Shown here one piece after another: positions 38,071-50,999 of a stretch of 64,000 nt of DNA. Made by a program: the position numbers and the translations under genes. Position 1 is the first letter of the stretch. Each line of letters starts with the position of its first letter. The notes under the pieces were generated by a model, which saw only the letters and a program-made list of their open reading frames with translations, did no database searches and had not been told where the DNA came from. Source of the stretch: Piper betle (taxonomy: Eukaryota; Streptophyta; Magnoliopsida; Piperales; Piperaceae); assembly GCA_033002965.1 (NCBI GenBank), contig JAURVB010014846.1, positions 1 to 64,000 on the forward strand, read 5' to 3'.

Positions 38071-38477
38071 TTTTTTTATAAAAATAAAAAAGGCGCAGAA
38101 ATAATACCGGAGGAGGAAATGCCGAACCCTCGCATCTCCACTCCATTTACCTGCCCACATTCAATCAAAGATAACAGTGACAAGCGCAGGGAAGCGGCAA
38201 AGAGATCCCAACTTTAGCATTGAGGTAGGAGAATTCGAAGGCAAAAAAAATAAAATTGTAAGGTGCACCAACAATTTCGGCAACATACAAGGCAAAACTC
38301 CCTCCAACCTCTCTATTTCAAGACCAATCTCCTCCCTCCAACCTCCAATCTGTTTTAGACCAGTCGATCTATTTCACCTCCAACCTTCCATCTAAATCAG
38401 GCCTCCCATTTCCGACCCTGCACCATGTCCCCTCCCCCACCACCGTCATTCAACCCCTCCGGTGACCCCCACAAGCA
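38071..38477 (+). promoter_or_regulatory. Probable 5' region of the CSLD gene
   Basis: Non-coding, C/A-rich, with CTCCCTCCAAC-type pyrimidine repeats at 38300-38395 typical of plant leaders. No clear TATA box recognised. Confidence 0.35.
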
Positions 38478-41400
38478 ATGGCCTCCATCTCCCACACTCC
38501 CTCCAAGAAGGGCGCCATTAAGTCCTCCGGCGGCGGTGGCGGCGGAGGCAATGGCTCCGCCGGGAACCCAGTGGCTGCACGGCAGACGGTGAAGTTCGCC
38601 CGCCGGACGTCGAGCGGCCGGTATGTTAGCTTGGAGAAGGAGGACCTGGACATGTCCGGGGAGCTGTCCGGTGAATTCATCAACTACACGGTGCACCTCC
38701 CTCCGACTCCAGACAACCAGCCGATGGATGCCTCGTCGGTGGCCGTCAAGGCGGAGGAGCACTACGTCAGCAACTCCCTCTTCACGGGCGGCTTCAACAG
38801 CGTCACCAGGGCGCATCTGATGGACAAGGTCATCGACTCCGAGGTGTCGCACCCGCAAATGGCCGGCTCCCGCGGCTCCGCCTGCTCTATGCCGGCTTGC
38901 GACGGCAAGGTCATGCGTGACGAGCGCGGGAAGGACATTGACCCTTGTGGGTGCAGGTCAGATTTTTTTTTAATTTGGTAATATGCGTAAACGTTCATTA
39001 TCTATTTATTTTGCTTCCCTTAGATTCCATAGATTCAATCACAGTACTTCCTGATTGGGTTATATGACATAGATATTTACTTGTTCTTTTATTATCCGCA
39101 GATTCAAAATATGTAGGGACTGTTACATTGATGCGCAGAAAGATGGGGGCGGGGTTTGCCCAGGGTGCAAGGAGCCGTATAAGATGGACTACGACGACGA
39201 CGGGGACGGCCCCGGGTTCTCGTCGGCAGCACTGCCCGCACTCGCCGCCGGGGACGACAAGGGTGACAGGGCATTGATGAAATCAAACCAGTCTCTGCTC
39301 ATGAGGAGCCAAACCGGCGATTTCGACCATAACCGGTGGCTGTTTGAGACCAGAGGCACCTATGGGTATGGCAATGCTTACAGCTCCAAAGATGGTTATG
39401 ACGACGAAGACGAAGGTGGTCTCATCAATACAATGGACAAGCCATGGAAACCCCTTACAAGGAAGACACCCATCCCTGCCGCCATTATAAGTCCATACAG
39501 GTGATGAATATCATTGTTGAGCATAATTGCACTACCCAAATATATATATATGTCAAATCAATTCTTTGTATCTTGTTTTGATAAAAATGTTAATTTTTGG
39601 ACGTCAGATTGTTGATCCTGGTTCGTTTGATTGCGCTCGTGTTCTTCTTGAGGTGGAGAGTGACGCATCCCAACGAGGATGCACGGTGGCTATGGGGCAT
39701 GTCCATAGTCTGCGAGATATGGTTTGCATTTTCATGGCTGCTCGATCAAATCCCCAAGCTTTGTCCGATTAATCGTTCAACAGACCTGGCCGTCCTCCGA
39801 GAGAAATTCGAACAGCTATCACCGGACAACCCTAGGGGCCAGTCGGACCTGCCAGGTGTGGACGTGTTCGTGTCGACTGCAGACCCAGAAAAGGAACCTC
39901 CGCTGGTGACCGCAAACACGATACTATCGATCCTTGCCGTGGACTACCCGGTGGACAGGGTAGCGTGCTACGTCTCCGATGACGGTGGTGCATTGTTGAC
40001 TTTTGAGGCGATGGCGGAGGCGGCAAGTTTCGCGGATGTCTGGGTGCCCTTCTGTCGAAAGCACAACATCGAACCTCGGAATCCAGATAGTTACTTCAAC
40101 ATGAAGGGGGATCCGACCAAGAACAAAAGTCGGTCCGACTTTGTAAAGGATAGACGGCGGGTGAAGCGAGAATACGACGAGTTCAAGGTTCGGATAAATG
40201 GCCTCCCAGATGCAATACGCCGGCGGTCTGATGCATTCAATGCCCGGGAAGAGATGAGGAAGCTCAAGCAAATGCGTGAAAGTGGATCCAACCTTACTGA
40301 GCCGCTGCGGGTGCAAAAAGCTACCTGGATGGCAGATGGCACGCACTGGCCGGGCACATGGACTGTGCCTGCATCCGACCACAAAAAGGGCGACCACCCA
40401 GGGATACTCCAAGTACTATTGAAACCGCCAAGCAGCGACCCGCTCATGGGATGCGCCGATGAAAAGATATTGGACTTCACGGACGTGGATGTACGATTGC
40501 CTCTGTTTGTGTATGTATCAAGGGAGAAGAGGGCTGGTTATGATCATAACAAGAAGGCAGGGGCCATGAACGCACTGGTCCGAGCTTCGGCAGTTTTATC
40601 AAATGGGCCGTTCATTCTCAACCTGGACTGTGATCACTATATCTACAACACACAAGCAATTCGGGAGGGGATGTGCTTCATGCTCGACCGGGGAGGTGAG
40701 CGGATTTGCTACATCCAATTCCCGCAGCGGTTCGAAGGCATCGACCCCTCTGACCGATATGCTAACCACAACACCGTCTTCTTCGACGGTAACATGCGTG
40801 CCCTCGACGGCCTCCAGGTCAATCTTTTTCCGTTTTATATATTATGGCTATTATAATTTTGTAAAGATGGAATCGGGTGTTCTTGTGACTTTGTGGTTGG
40901 AATGATAGGAGAGTAAATGATATAAAAAATTTAAATTAATTAACCTTATAAAATGAAGATATGTTTAATATACTTTATAACAAAACAATATCAAGTAAAT
41001 CATTTTGTTTAAATTAATTATAGTTATATCTGTGTGAGAGCATACAATAATTATAACAAAGAGATGGGAAAAAGATGGAAACTTATATATATAGTGTGCG
41101 AGATATGGTTTGAGCTCGTGTTCTTGTATGAAATGAGAGGGCGTATCAAGGCCCTCTTGATGATAATCATAATTAATTTTTACACAAAATATGACATGTA
41201 ATAATTTTTCTTAAAAGTATATTACATATAAGCTACTTTAATAACATTGATCATTTCACGTTTTATGTCATTTAACCAAACAAAGTCTTAGTAAAAATTA
41301 ATTGGATGCCGCCATATGTGGTCTATGTCATTGATAGATTGTTATTCATCGATGATAAACTGTAGTTGACCGAGGTGGTAGATTATAATAATCTTATTTA

Positions 41401-43510
41401 TTGTATTTATTTTTATTTTATTTTTATTGGTTGACGAGGTGCAACATCACTATTCCTCTCGTATCATTATCGATCTCAATTTTGGTTGGCTAAAAAAACG
41501 TTTTTATAACTCTCATTGAAATTTGAACTTACTCAAATATGTAAGACAAAGAAGATGGCTAAGAGGGTACCCCAGTGGTGGCTGTAAAAGAAGTAGAACA
41601 TTTCCCGCCACTTTACTAAGTTTGATTTTAATGGTCGGTGGGTGTGTGCAATTGACAGGGACCTGTGTACGTCGGAACGGGCTGCCTTTTCCGGCGATTC
41701 GCCTTGTACGGATTCGACCCACCCAACTCCAAGGTGAAGAAGCTCAAGGGGGACGCCGTTGCAGCCGCCGACGTCGAGACCCACGCACTCGGAGCAGAGC
41801 AAATGGACCCAGACCTCAACCAGGCGCTCATGCCCAAGCGTTTCGGCAACTCCACAACTCTCACCGACTCCATCCCCATCTCCGAATTCCAAGGCCGCCC
41901 TCTCGCCGACCACCCCGCCGTCAAGTACGGCCGCCCTCCCGGAGCCCTCACTGGCCCCCGCCCCCCTTGACTCCACTGCAGTTGCCGAGGCTGTCTCCGT
42001 CATCTCATGCTGGTAAGACAACTTCTTTTTTTAATTCTTTTCCCCTCCCTCCTTTAACATGAAAATCTAGTTAGTAATATTAATTAATCTTTTAAAACGA
42101 AGATGCAAAATTTAGTTGTAAGACTTAATTAATTACCATTTATTACAAGCCAAGTTATTAAAAATAGATTCGGATTTTATACTAACCGGTACGGGATTGG
42201 TTGAACCGGATTCAACTAAGTTTTAAAATTATAATAAATTCTTTTATAATATATTAAAAATGATTCTTACTATAAATATTTTATTAAATTCAGTTTAAAA
42301 TACTGGTATATTTTATAAAACATTGGATTTTATTAAAAATTTGTATTAAAAACCGATACTACATGTTGGTACAAAAGTTCAAACCATGCTGATTATTGGA
42401 TTGGAAGGTGGTGTTCCGAATATAATCGGATGATACAATATGAATACATAGATTCCCATTTTTATATAATTATTATATTATTGTTATGAAAAAAAATGTC
42501 AATTGCGTCTCATATTTTACCATAATATGAATATGAATAGGTACGAGGACAAGACGGAGTGGGGAGAGCGGGTGGGGTGGATCTACGGGTCGGTGACGGA
42601 GGACGTGGTGACGGGCTATCGGATGCACAACCGCGGGTGGCGCTCTGTCTACTGCATCACGAAGCGCGACGCCTTCCGAGGGTCGGCACCGATCAACCTG
42701 ACTGACCGTCTCCACCAGGTCCTCCGGTGGGCCACCGGCTCCGTCGAGATCTTCTTCTCCCGCAACAACGCCCTCCTCGCCTCCTCCCGGATGAAGTTCC
42801 TGCAACGCTTGGCCTACTTGAACGTCGGCATATACCCCTTCACCTCCCCCTTCCTCATCGTCTACACCTTCCTCCCCGCCCTCTCCCTCTTCTCCGGCCA
42901 CTTCATCGTCCAGACCCTCAACATCACCTTCCTCATCTACCTCCTCATCATCACCATCGCCCTCATCTCCCTCGCCATCCTGGAAGTCAAGTGGTCCGGC
43001 ATTGGCCTCGAGGAATGGTGGAGGAACGAGCAGTTTTGGCTCATCTCCGGCACCAGCGCCCACCTCTACGCGGTCGTGCAGGGCCTCCTCAAGGTCATCG
43101 CCGGGATAGAGATCTCCTTCACCCTCACCTCCAAGTCGGCCGGGGACGACGTCGACGACGTCTACGCCGACCTCTACGTCGTGCGGTGGACGTCGTTGAT
43201 GATCCCGCCCATAGTAATCTGCATGGTGAACATCATTGCCATGGTTACCGCCTTCTCCCGGACCATATATAGCTCGTTGCCGCAGTGGAGCAAGTTCATT
43301 GGTGGAGCCTTCTTTAGCTTCTGGGTGCTGGCTCACATGTACCCTTTTGCTAAAGGGTTGATGGGAAGGAGGGGGAAGACCCCCACCATTGTCTTTGTCT
43401 GGTCTGGTCTCATTGCCATTACCATCTCCTTGCTGTACATTGCCATTAACCCGCCCAAAGGAGAGAGTAGTACGACTGCCGGTGGAAGTGGGGGGTTTCA
43501 GTTCCCATGA
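38478..43510 (+). CDS. CSLD: Cellulose synthase-like protein D (CSLD), with an apparent frameshift
   Basis: Processive family-2 glycosyltransferase making a beta-glucan for walls of tip-growing cells. Five exons: 38478-38956, 39102-39500, 39608-40817, 41659-42012, 42541-43510; about 1137 codons, the usual CSLD size. In order: [33 protein letters not shown], a RING-like Cys cluster (CSMPAC through FKICRDCY to CPGCKEPY), [16 protein letters not shown], two N-terminal membrane segments, then the catalytic residues SDDGG (about 416-420), DCD (about 633-635), TED (834-836) and QVLRW (874-878), then about six membrane segments and a GGFQFP end. Overall resemblance is to the CSLD1/CSLD4-like branch in the N-terminus and RPPLD region. 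In exon 4 the frame breaks at the C-run 41961-41966, giving an early TGA at 41968; the phase into exon 5 fits only if two bases are restored or one removed. Confidence 0.9.
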
Positions 43511-44492
43511 GAAGAATTAATGTGATATAATAGGAAGACGAACCCAGATCATTAACTCATTGATTCGAAGTTTTCTTCTCTACAAACTTTTTTTTCTGGG
43601 TGTCGTTAGACTTTTCTTTTGGTTGGAGTACTTTGATGAATATGTTTGTAGGAAATAGAGAGCAAATTGAAAGGATGGTGCAAAATGGTTCTTTACATCT
43701 TACAATCAGCAATGATCAGGACAGAAGAAGTGGGAAATATCAGATATTTTGGGGGTGAGAAGTGCAAAAAGCAGCGAGCGGAAGTCTGGAAATATTGGTA
43801 GATTTATTTTTTTCCAACAATAGATTGAGCATTTGGGAAGTTTTAAAAATTTATTGTTGAAGTGCCTAAGTTGTATATTTGAGTGATTTTTTTTTTTGGT
43901 GTTGTACAAGTTCTTTTACTTCTCAGTAAATAATATTTTCCTCCATTGATTTAATCTTCAAATTAGCCTTAAATTTCTCAGACCGTGGTAAACCAAAATG
44001 AAGGTTTGGTCTCAAAAATTTGTAACTAGAGTGTGAGGGGAACTTAAATTTTGGAGAAATCTAGTTTGTTTAGTTTATATATATCACAAAGAGAAATGTA
44101 AAAGTTAGTGCTCAATGTTCCACGTTTCAGTAGTTCAAGAATGCTATATTATGACTCCAAGATGAAAGAAAAAACTGCGAATGAAGTTTCTCAAGAATCG
44201 CTCTAATATATATCCTAACTTAAAACTTCTCTTAACCTAATCGCATGAATCATCCTCCCTGGGATTCAAAAAGTGAAAAATATTTTTCTTTCATGTGTTT
44301 CCATAAAGTGAGTTTACAGTATGTAAATATGTAATGAGTTTCATCACCAATTCACAGACAATATTTTTACAATGCATTGAGTATAGACCTGCAATCAATG
44401 ACTATCTGCGTACATGTATATGCTCATTTCCAATGGAGTAAGTTTGAACATACATAAACATTATATATAGTTTCATTGTGTAGATGCTAGGA
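43511..44492. other. CSLD 3' flank
   Basis: 43511 to about 43950 is probably CSLD 3' UTR with AATAATA-type signals. The remainder is AT-rich, and no gene is recognised until the minus-strand exon at 44493. Confidence 0.5.
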
Positions 44493-47400
44493 TTAATCAA
44501 TCTTTGCAGAATCATCTTTCCAAAGATGAACACAATCAGACAATGAGATTTTTGCATTCAAATCAGCAAGACACTCTGTTGGGAGGCTAAGGAAAGAGTT
44601 CATGAACATATCATCAATGGGATCAACAGTTCCTATTCCAACTAACCTGCAGCTTCATCTCCATCTAGCCTCTCGCCTCTCCCCTCGACTCCTGATGTTA
44701 GCACTGTCTTCACAAGTAATGGAGGAGCTGTGTAAATACTGCCAATGGAGAAGCATAAGTCTGCTGTAAATTCCAACTCAACCTGCAGGGATGAATTCTA
44801 CCGTTCATATATCATAAACATTGTCAAGTAACCTACCTTAATAGTGATGAAAGAACATCCTAACTTAGGATCACCTTTTATAATTTTATACTCTCAGAAA
44901 ATTACTTGGAGTTATTTTAAACAGGTTTTCAGAGTTCATTTATATGTAGCCAGTTTATGGGCATTCGCCTATGAATATTAGGTGTTTCATCAATATTGTA
45001 AGCTTGGTTGTTGAATAATTGTTCCACTTGCTTTTGAAACAACCATGTTTTTCAGATTGGTTATTCGTTTATAGTTCTCATTTTTCATCAATTTCTTTGA
45101 AATTTGTTGGGCCTTATGGGCCCCAAAAAGACTCACAATAGGTGTTATAGGCATCTCTTAATCCAAAGTTAGTTCTTTGATTAAGAGAGGCTCATAATAC
45201 CTATTGCAAGTCCCTTTGATGGCCATAGACCCCGACATTGGTATCAAAACCAAGTTGTTTGGGTATAGCTAATTTTGGGTTGTCGATATTTCTGCCCGGT
45301 AGGAGTTCGACGAAATTTTTAAGATCCTAGTTAGTGTTTTTGGGATTTATATTTCAACAAGATAATTTATGAGAAGCATGTTAAAATGATATCTCTCAAC
45401 AAGCAAAGTAATTGAAACTATTGGAAAAGAAAATTGATTGATCATTTATATTCTAAGGATTTGTACGAACCTATCACTGATCAAAAACCGACAGAGGTGA
45501 CTGATAAAGGCTGGAATAAGGTGGATAAGAAGGTTATGACCAGTTTGAAACAATGGGTAGATGGAGTTTTATATCATCATGTTTCTTAATTGACATCCTT
45601 AAAAGTTATATGGGATAAACTCTAAGAAGTTTATGAGAAAAATACTACTGGCAACAAGACCATTTTGATAAGAAAATTAATGAACTTGATGTATAAAGAT
45701 GGAAGTGACATAAGTGAGCATCTCAATGAAATGAAGAGTATTATTACTCAACTTGCCACAATAAAGATGACTTTAGATAAAGAATGGCAAGTTATCCTGC
45801 TCCTCAACACATTACCATAGAGCTGGAAAACATTGGTGATCTCTTTGAGCAATGCTGCTCTGGATGGAAAACTCACAATGGACATGCTAACAAGTAGTTT
45901 ACTAAATGAGGAGGTGAAAAGAAAATCTCTACCAATTTCAGGGTCTCATGCATTAGCATTATAAGAAGAAAGAGGTAGATCAAGAAATAGAGACACAAAC
46001 AGAAGGGACAAGAGTCAATGAAAGTCTAAATCTAAGAAGAACTTAAAGTGTTATTATTATGACAAGACAGGTCATTTCAAAAAGGATTGTTGGAAGCTCA
46101 AGAAAGACTTGAAAAATAAGGACAACAATGATGAAAGATAAATGAATACTAATGTTGTGCATGATAACATGGTGATTCTTTCTGATTGTGGGAATGATTT
46201 GTTTGACAGTTGATTGTGATGCAAGTTGGGTAGTTGACTTGAGAGCATCATTCCATCCAACTCCAAGCAAAAAAATTTTTACTACTTATGAACTTTCAGA
46301 TTTAGGTATATTAAAAATGAAAAATAGTGATACTTTCAAAATTTTGGCACTTGGAGATGTGCATATCGTAACAAACACGGGTAATAAATTAGTACTTAAA
46401 AATGCCAGAAGAAGCAAGAGATAGATCAAGAAATAGAGACACAAATAAAAGGAACAAGAGTCGAGGAAGGTCTAAATCCAAGAAGAACTTGAAGTGTTAT
46501 TATTGTGACACGACATGTCATATTAAAAATGATTGTTGGAAACTCAATAAAAGACTTGAAAAATAAGGGCAACAAGGATCAAGGAGAAAATGATACTAAT
46601 GTTGTATATGATAAGTTGGTGATTATTTTTTATTGTGGGAATGATTATTTGATGGCTGATTGTGATGTTAGTTGGGTAGTTGACTCGGAGCATCATTTCA
46701 TACAACTCCAAGCAGAAATTTCTTTACTACCTATGAACCTTCAGATTTAGGTATAGTGATGATGAAAAATAGTGATACTTCTAAAATTGTGGGCCCGAAG
46801 GTCATATCAAAATTTGGGATCGGCAAAGCAAATCTTGAGAATGTCCATTTGGCGTGACAGGGGAGAAAGTTTTGGGTTTCACAGGAAAAGTACATAGAAA
46901 ATGTGCTTAAAAAATTTAACATGAAAGATGTAAAGCCAGTTGGAGTTCCACTTGGGGGTCACTTCAAATTAAAGGAAATGACAAAGGTTTTTTATACTTC
47001 TACTGTTAGCAGTTTGAGGTATGTTATGGTTTGTACAAGGCTGGATATAGCATATGCAGTTAGAACGGTTAGCAGACATTTAGCAAATCCAAGCAAAGAA
47101 CATTGGCAAGCAATTAAATAGATAATAAGGTACTTGAGAGGTATATCCAAAATGTGTTTATGTTTTGGAAGTGATAAACTTTTGTCGGTTGGCTACACAG
47201 ATGGAGACATAGTAGGCGACTTGGTGACAAGAAGGTCAACATCTGGGTTTATTATTAATTTTGCTAATAGGGCTGTGTCTTGGTAATCTAGGTTGCAAAA
47301 GTGTCGCATTATCCACAACTGAAGCCGAATTTATTGCTACTATAGAAGCTTGTAAGAAGATGCTATGGATGGAGAAATTTTTGAATGAAATTAATGTTAA

Positions 47401-48575
47401 ACAGGAGATATACATTATCTATTATGATAGCCTGAGTGTAATTCACCTGAATAAAAATTCAAGTTTTCATCATTGATGTGAGATATCACTGGGTAAAAGA
47501 TGTATTGGAAAATAATCTTTTGAGCTAACAAAAATTTATACTGAAAGGAATGTTTCAGACATGATAATTAAAGTTGTGTCAAAGGAAAAATATGTTTACT
47601 GCATGTATGGGTGGACCTTCCCATGTCGGCTAGAAGTATTTCATGGAGTCCAAAAAGGTTGGTTTGTTGAGTTGTCCCTCCACCATAAATATACGAAATG
47701 TCAACCTTGTTTTGGGCAAAAGCCAAAGTTTTTTTAGAAATCACATTTTGCGTTGTGTGGAGTGAATAGAAGCAAAGATAGACGTTTTTCTTCTTTTCGT
47801 GCAGAGAAAAAGGGCGACGAAAGGAGAAGGGAAAAAATATGTAGATTGAATAAATGTAAAGATCTTGTTGATATTCGTTTACAATCGTAAATGGTAGTTT
47901 CACCAAGTTCTTAATCCGTGACATCTTTCCTTTATTTTCTTTATTTGTGATTAATACCAATTATGTAAAAATTGCGATAAAGTAGTATTGAGGGAGTTTG
48001 TTCTCTCGTAAATATATTCTGTGTCAAGTTGTGATATAGTGAATTTGATTCGACCGTCTACCCCGTGGTTTTTTTTAATTTAAAAATTTGTATTGTCTAT
48101 TGTTTGTATTAAATTTAGTTAAATTGGCTAGTACTTCTCATCAATTATGTGTTGAAATGGGGATTTAGGTATTTGGTTAATACCAATAAAATTATCCTCC
48201 GAGAAGATGGACTCAAGATAGAACACCACATATCCATCTATAATAATGAACAAGTAGATAAAAAACTTTATAGAGAAAGTTAATGGTAAGCGGCATCAAT
48301 TAATCTTCAATTTACAGAGAAAGGAGAAAATGATGTACAACCTTCATGTACACCATAGTTCTTACCTTTCCGATTTCTGCTTCGATGACTCCTTCAAAAA
48401 CCTTTGGAACAATTTCAATTTTCAGAAATTGTGGCATTGGCAGACCCAAGAACCTTGTTGTAGCACTTGTAAGGGGAGGTACGTAGAGGCTTTGCACATC
48501 AAAAACCATAGATATAATGTTGGCCTGCTCCCCTTCTCTTCTTCCTATCCCAGTCCCCTTGAGTCTGGATACCAA
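44493..48575 (-). CDS. Conserved plant gene of unrecognised function, split by a copia-bearing intron
   Basis: Two minus-strand exons join in phase. Exon 48366 and upstream reads YVPPLTSATTRFLGLPMPQF, KIEIVPKVFEGVIEAEIGK, with a good GTAAG donor at 48365. Exon 44782-44493 follows CTGCAG and reads VELEFTADLCFSIGSIYTAP, PLLVKTVLTSG, then LVGIGTVDPIDD, MFMNSFLSLPTECLADL and ends KID-stop. The two halves of the last exon lie in different frames, joined at GG near 44645; one base appears missing. The protein looks real (no low complexity, clean splice sites), but I cannot name the family. The N-terminal exons, probably within 48500-48900, are unresolved. The 3.6-kb intron holds an antisense copia remnant. 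Confidence 0.55.
45136..45206. repeat. Inverted repeat within the copia LTR
   Basis: CAATAGGTGTTAT near 45136 pairs with ATAATACCTATTG at 45194-45206, and CTCTTAATC at 45155-45163 pairs with GATTAAGAG at 45178-45186. This makes a nearly perfect long stem with a loop of about 14 bases. It lies just inside the LTR 3' end. Confidence 0.65.
45958..46790 (+). repeat. Direct duplication of the gag/protease part of the copia element
   Basis: 45958-46350 and 46403-46790 are diverged copies of one segment: GATCAAGAAATAGAGACAC, AAGAAGAACTT(A/G)AAGTG, GTTGGGTAGTTGACT and TTCAGATTTAGGTATA recur in order. A tandem gag-protease duplication is not normal copia order. Confidence 0.7.
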
Positions 48576-49295
48576 GAGATGCCCAGCTTGCCATTGCCCA
48601 GAACCTGAAACTGCACACCCCTAGCTTGTTCTTCAACTTGCGTTTGAGCAGCCTTGATTCTAATTTCTTAAGCTTTTTGGGTGTAAGAGCAGGCTATGAA
48701 ACTAAGATTGCTCTTTGCTCGAAATGACAAGGTTGCAGACATTATAGTTCTTGTGGATATGTTGGGTAAAACTGAGATGTCTGCTAGATTCATTTTGCAC
48801 CCCCATTTTGAGAAGGTGAAGCTAACCTTTGCGGCAAATACAGATAATTTTGGGCATCACATTTGAAAGATCACATGGAAACCAATCACCTCCATGTCTG
48901 CATTTCAGACCTTATCATCCACTTTTGTTTGCTCTTAGATTGGTTGGTCGCTGATGCCTGATGGTGTTGACCCAAACAGGCTCTTCAGCATATGTCACAT
49001 CCTTTGAATAATTTTGCCTCAATTAAAGACATCAAAATGGGTAATCGAAACATCATATGCGTATATCATCAAATAAGTGGGTAAAATGCGTAGTTTGATT
49101 TTAGTTTAATTGAACGAACAAGGACATCTATTATTTCCAACATAATTGGGTATTTCCCAAAGCTGGGATGAATTTAAAAAAGAATATTTGCAATCTCAAA
49201 AAAGAATGCACCGTTAGAAAATAATCCCCAGACGGCTCTGGGATAATTTATGTACCCATCATTTTTTGAAAAACCACATAATCTGAAAATTATAC

Positions 49296-50661
49296 TTCTA
49301 ACTCGGTGAGAGATTTAATATTCTTTATATTTTATATTGAGTTTTAATCACGTTTCAAATTATTTTTATTTCAATTTTATTAGTTTAAAAGTTTATTAGA
49401 TATTATTAATAATGTAAGAAATTATTGTGATTTTGGTATAAAAAATGTTAATTAATGTTGTTTTAGCAGGGTATAAGAATTAGAAGACAATCGGGAATGA
49501 ATTTGGGGCAAAGTTGGGCCAAAAAGCGTAACCTGAAAATTGTAACCAAGAACCGAATGCTCTGAGTGTTGGGATTCAGAGCACTCGAGCACTGGCCTTT
49601 CGGTTAAGAAAATGTTATTGCCAAGAGCTAAGCACTCGAACACTTGGATTTTGAACGCTCAAGCACTGGTGGTAAAAACACTAATTTTTCTTATATTTAT
49701 GGAGATCCTGGTGGATCCCACTTGAAATATTTAGGTGGATCTTTTATAAACTTGATTAGGGTTTTAAAGAAAAGAAGGAAAACAATACTGGATGGCTAAG
49801 TGATGACACGAAAGACAAGAAGGAACGACGAAGAAGTTGAATCAGAAGAATAAGACACTTTCCCAAAAGAGTTTTTCTTATTTTGATTTAGTTTTCTTTG
49901 TAATTAAATGATGTATTTTATATCACATATGAATTTCTTGAGTCTAATCGAATATTTTATGGACTAAATTTTTTTCTAGGATTTTCAATGACACCTAGTG
50001 TGTGGATTAAAAAAGGTTATTATTTTTTATCTATGTGAATATGATGTTGGATCATCTATTTTATTTTGTTCTTAATGCTATCATTAGACTGGTCATCTAT
50101 TGTTAGATTTGGAGATTTGATCTTGTCTAGGGATAGAAAGATTAAATTTATCACTCAATAAAATAGCCTTTGTTCATATATTTTAGGTGATTCACATGTG
50201 AAATAGATATATACTCGTATATCTTAGATAATTGTTAAGGGCAAAACTTTAAGTATCATTTTGCATACACAATTTCATAGCTATATAGGAGTTGGGTACG
50301 AGTGATAAGTTTATGGTGAATCGAGAGCGGTCATGAATAATTAATTCCTGTGGTTAATAATCTAAATGTCTAATTCATAAGTAGAAGTTCTAATTTAAAT
50401 CATATAGAGCACTAGGTGAAATTGAAAATCCTAGGATTGTCGTCTTGAAGTTTGTATCTAATTTAAATATTGCATGTTGGATTAATTTTATAGTAATTCA
50501 TAATTAAATCACTCTTTGAATTTGCTTTCATTTAAGTATAATTAATTAAATTAGTTTTGGTAATTGAGAATTTATACTACTAATTCCTCGTAGGACGATA
50601 CTTTCTTATCACTTTTATTACTTGATTCGGTACGTGCACATACGTTATAATTTCCACATTA
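49296..50661 (+). repeat. 5' LTR of the gypsy element
   Basis: First bases TTCTAACTC correspond to TGATAACTC in the 3' LTR, so the terminal TG is mutated. The end CACATTA corresponds to CACACCA in the 3' LTR. It shares runs such as TTTTATATTGAGTTTT, AGCAGGGTATAAGA and GACAAGAA followed by GAACGACGAAGAAGTTGAAT with 55965-57321. Inside, GAGCACTCGAGCACT-like motifs recur near 49580-49670. Confidence 0.85.
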
Positions 50662-50999
50662 AGTTTTTGGCACCGTTGCCTAAGAATTAAACAAGAATTT
50701 GATTTTATCTAAATTAGTCTGATTGTTTACTTAAATTGTTCTCATCTCTTCTTAAGTTTTTTATTATTATCTAATTAGGTAGTGCATAGTGCATGCAAGG
50801 AGAAGGTACTCAGGATCTAGAGCCATATAACCTAGAGATCGAGAGAACTTGTTGACGACTACGCCAAGAAGCTAGAGTTCAAAGAGCAATGGAGGCAAGG
50901 CAGAGGAATAATAATTTTTCACTAGCGGCCAATGATGATGACACAAAAACTCCGGAAGAGTTTGCTTTTCCTGTTTAAGACGGATTACATTCAAGCATT

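Larger units (their letters stand above)
45105..47590 (+). mobile_element. Decayed Ty1/copia element inside an intron
   Basis: LTR-like start TGTTGGGCC at 45105, ending CCCGACA at 45236, then TTGGTATCAAAACC, a tRNA-Met-type primer site. Gag follows in broken frames (about 45390-46140). Two zinc-knuckle versions follow: CYYYDKTGHFKKDC (second Cys lost) and CYYCDTTCHIKNDC. The protease motif is present twice and degenerate (VVDLRASFH; VVDSEHHF). After 46800 the sequence jumps to the RT C-terminus and RNase H (KKFNMKDVKPVGVPLGGHF, SSLRYVMVCTRLDIAYAV, GYTDGDIVGD, STTEAEFIATIEACKKMLWM). Integrase and most of RT are deleted. No 3' LTR recognised. It lies antisense to the host gene. Confidence 0.8.

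Noticed and set aside
42473..43336. 287-codon minus-strand frame rich in Glu/Gly/Asp
   Set aside because: Antisense shadow of CSLD exon 5, whose sense frame has the TED and QVLRW motifs.
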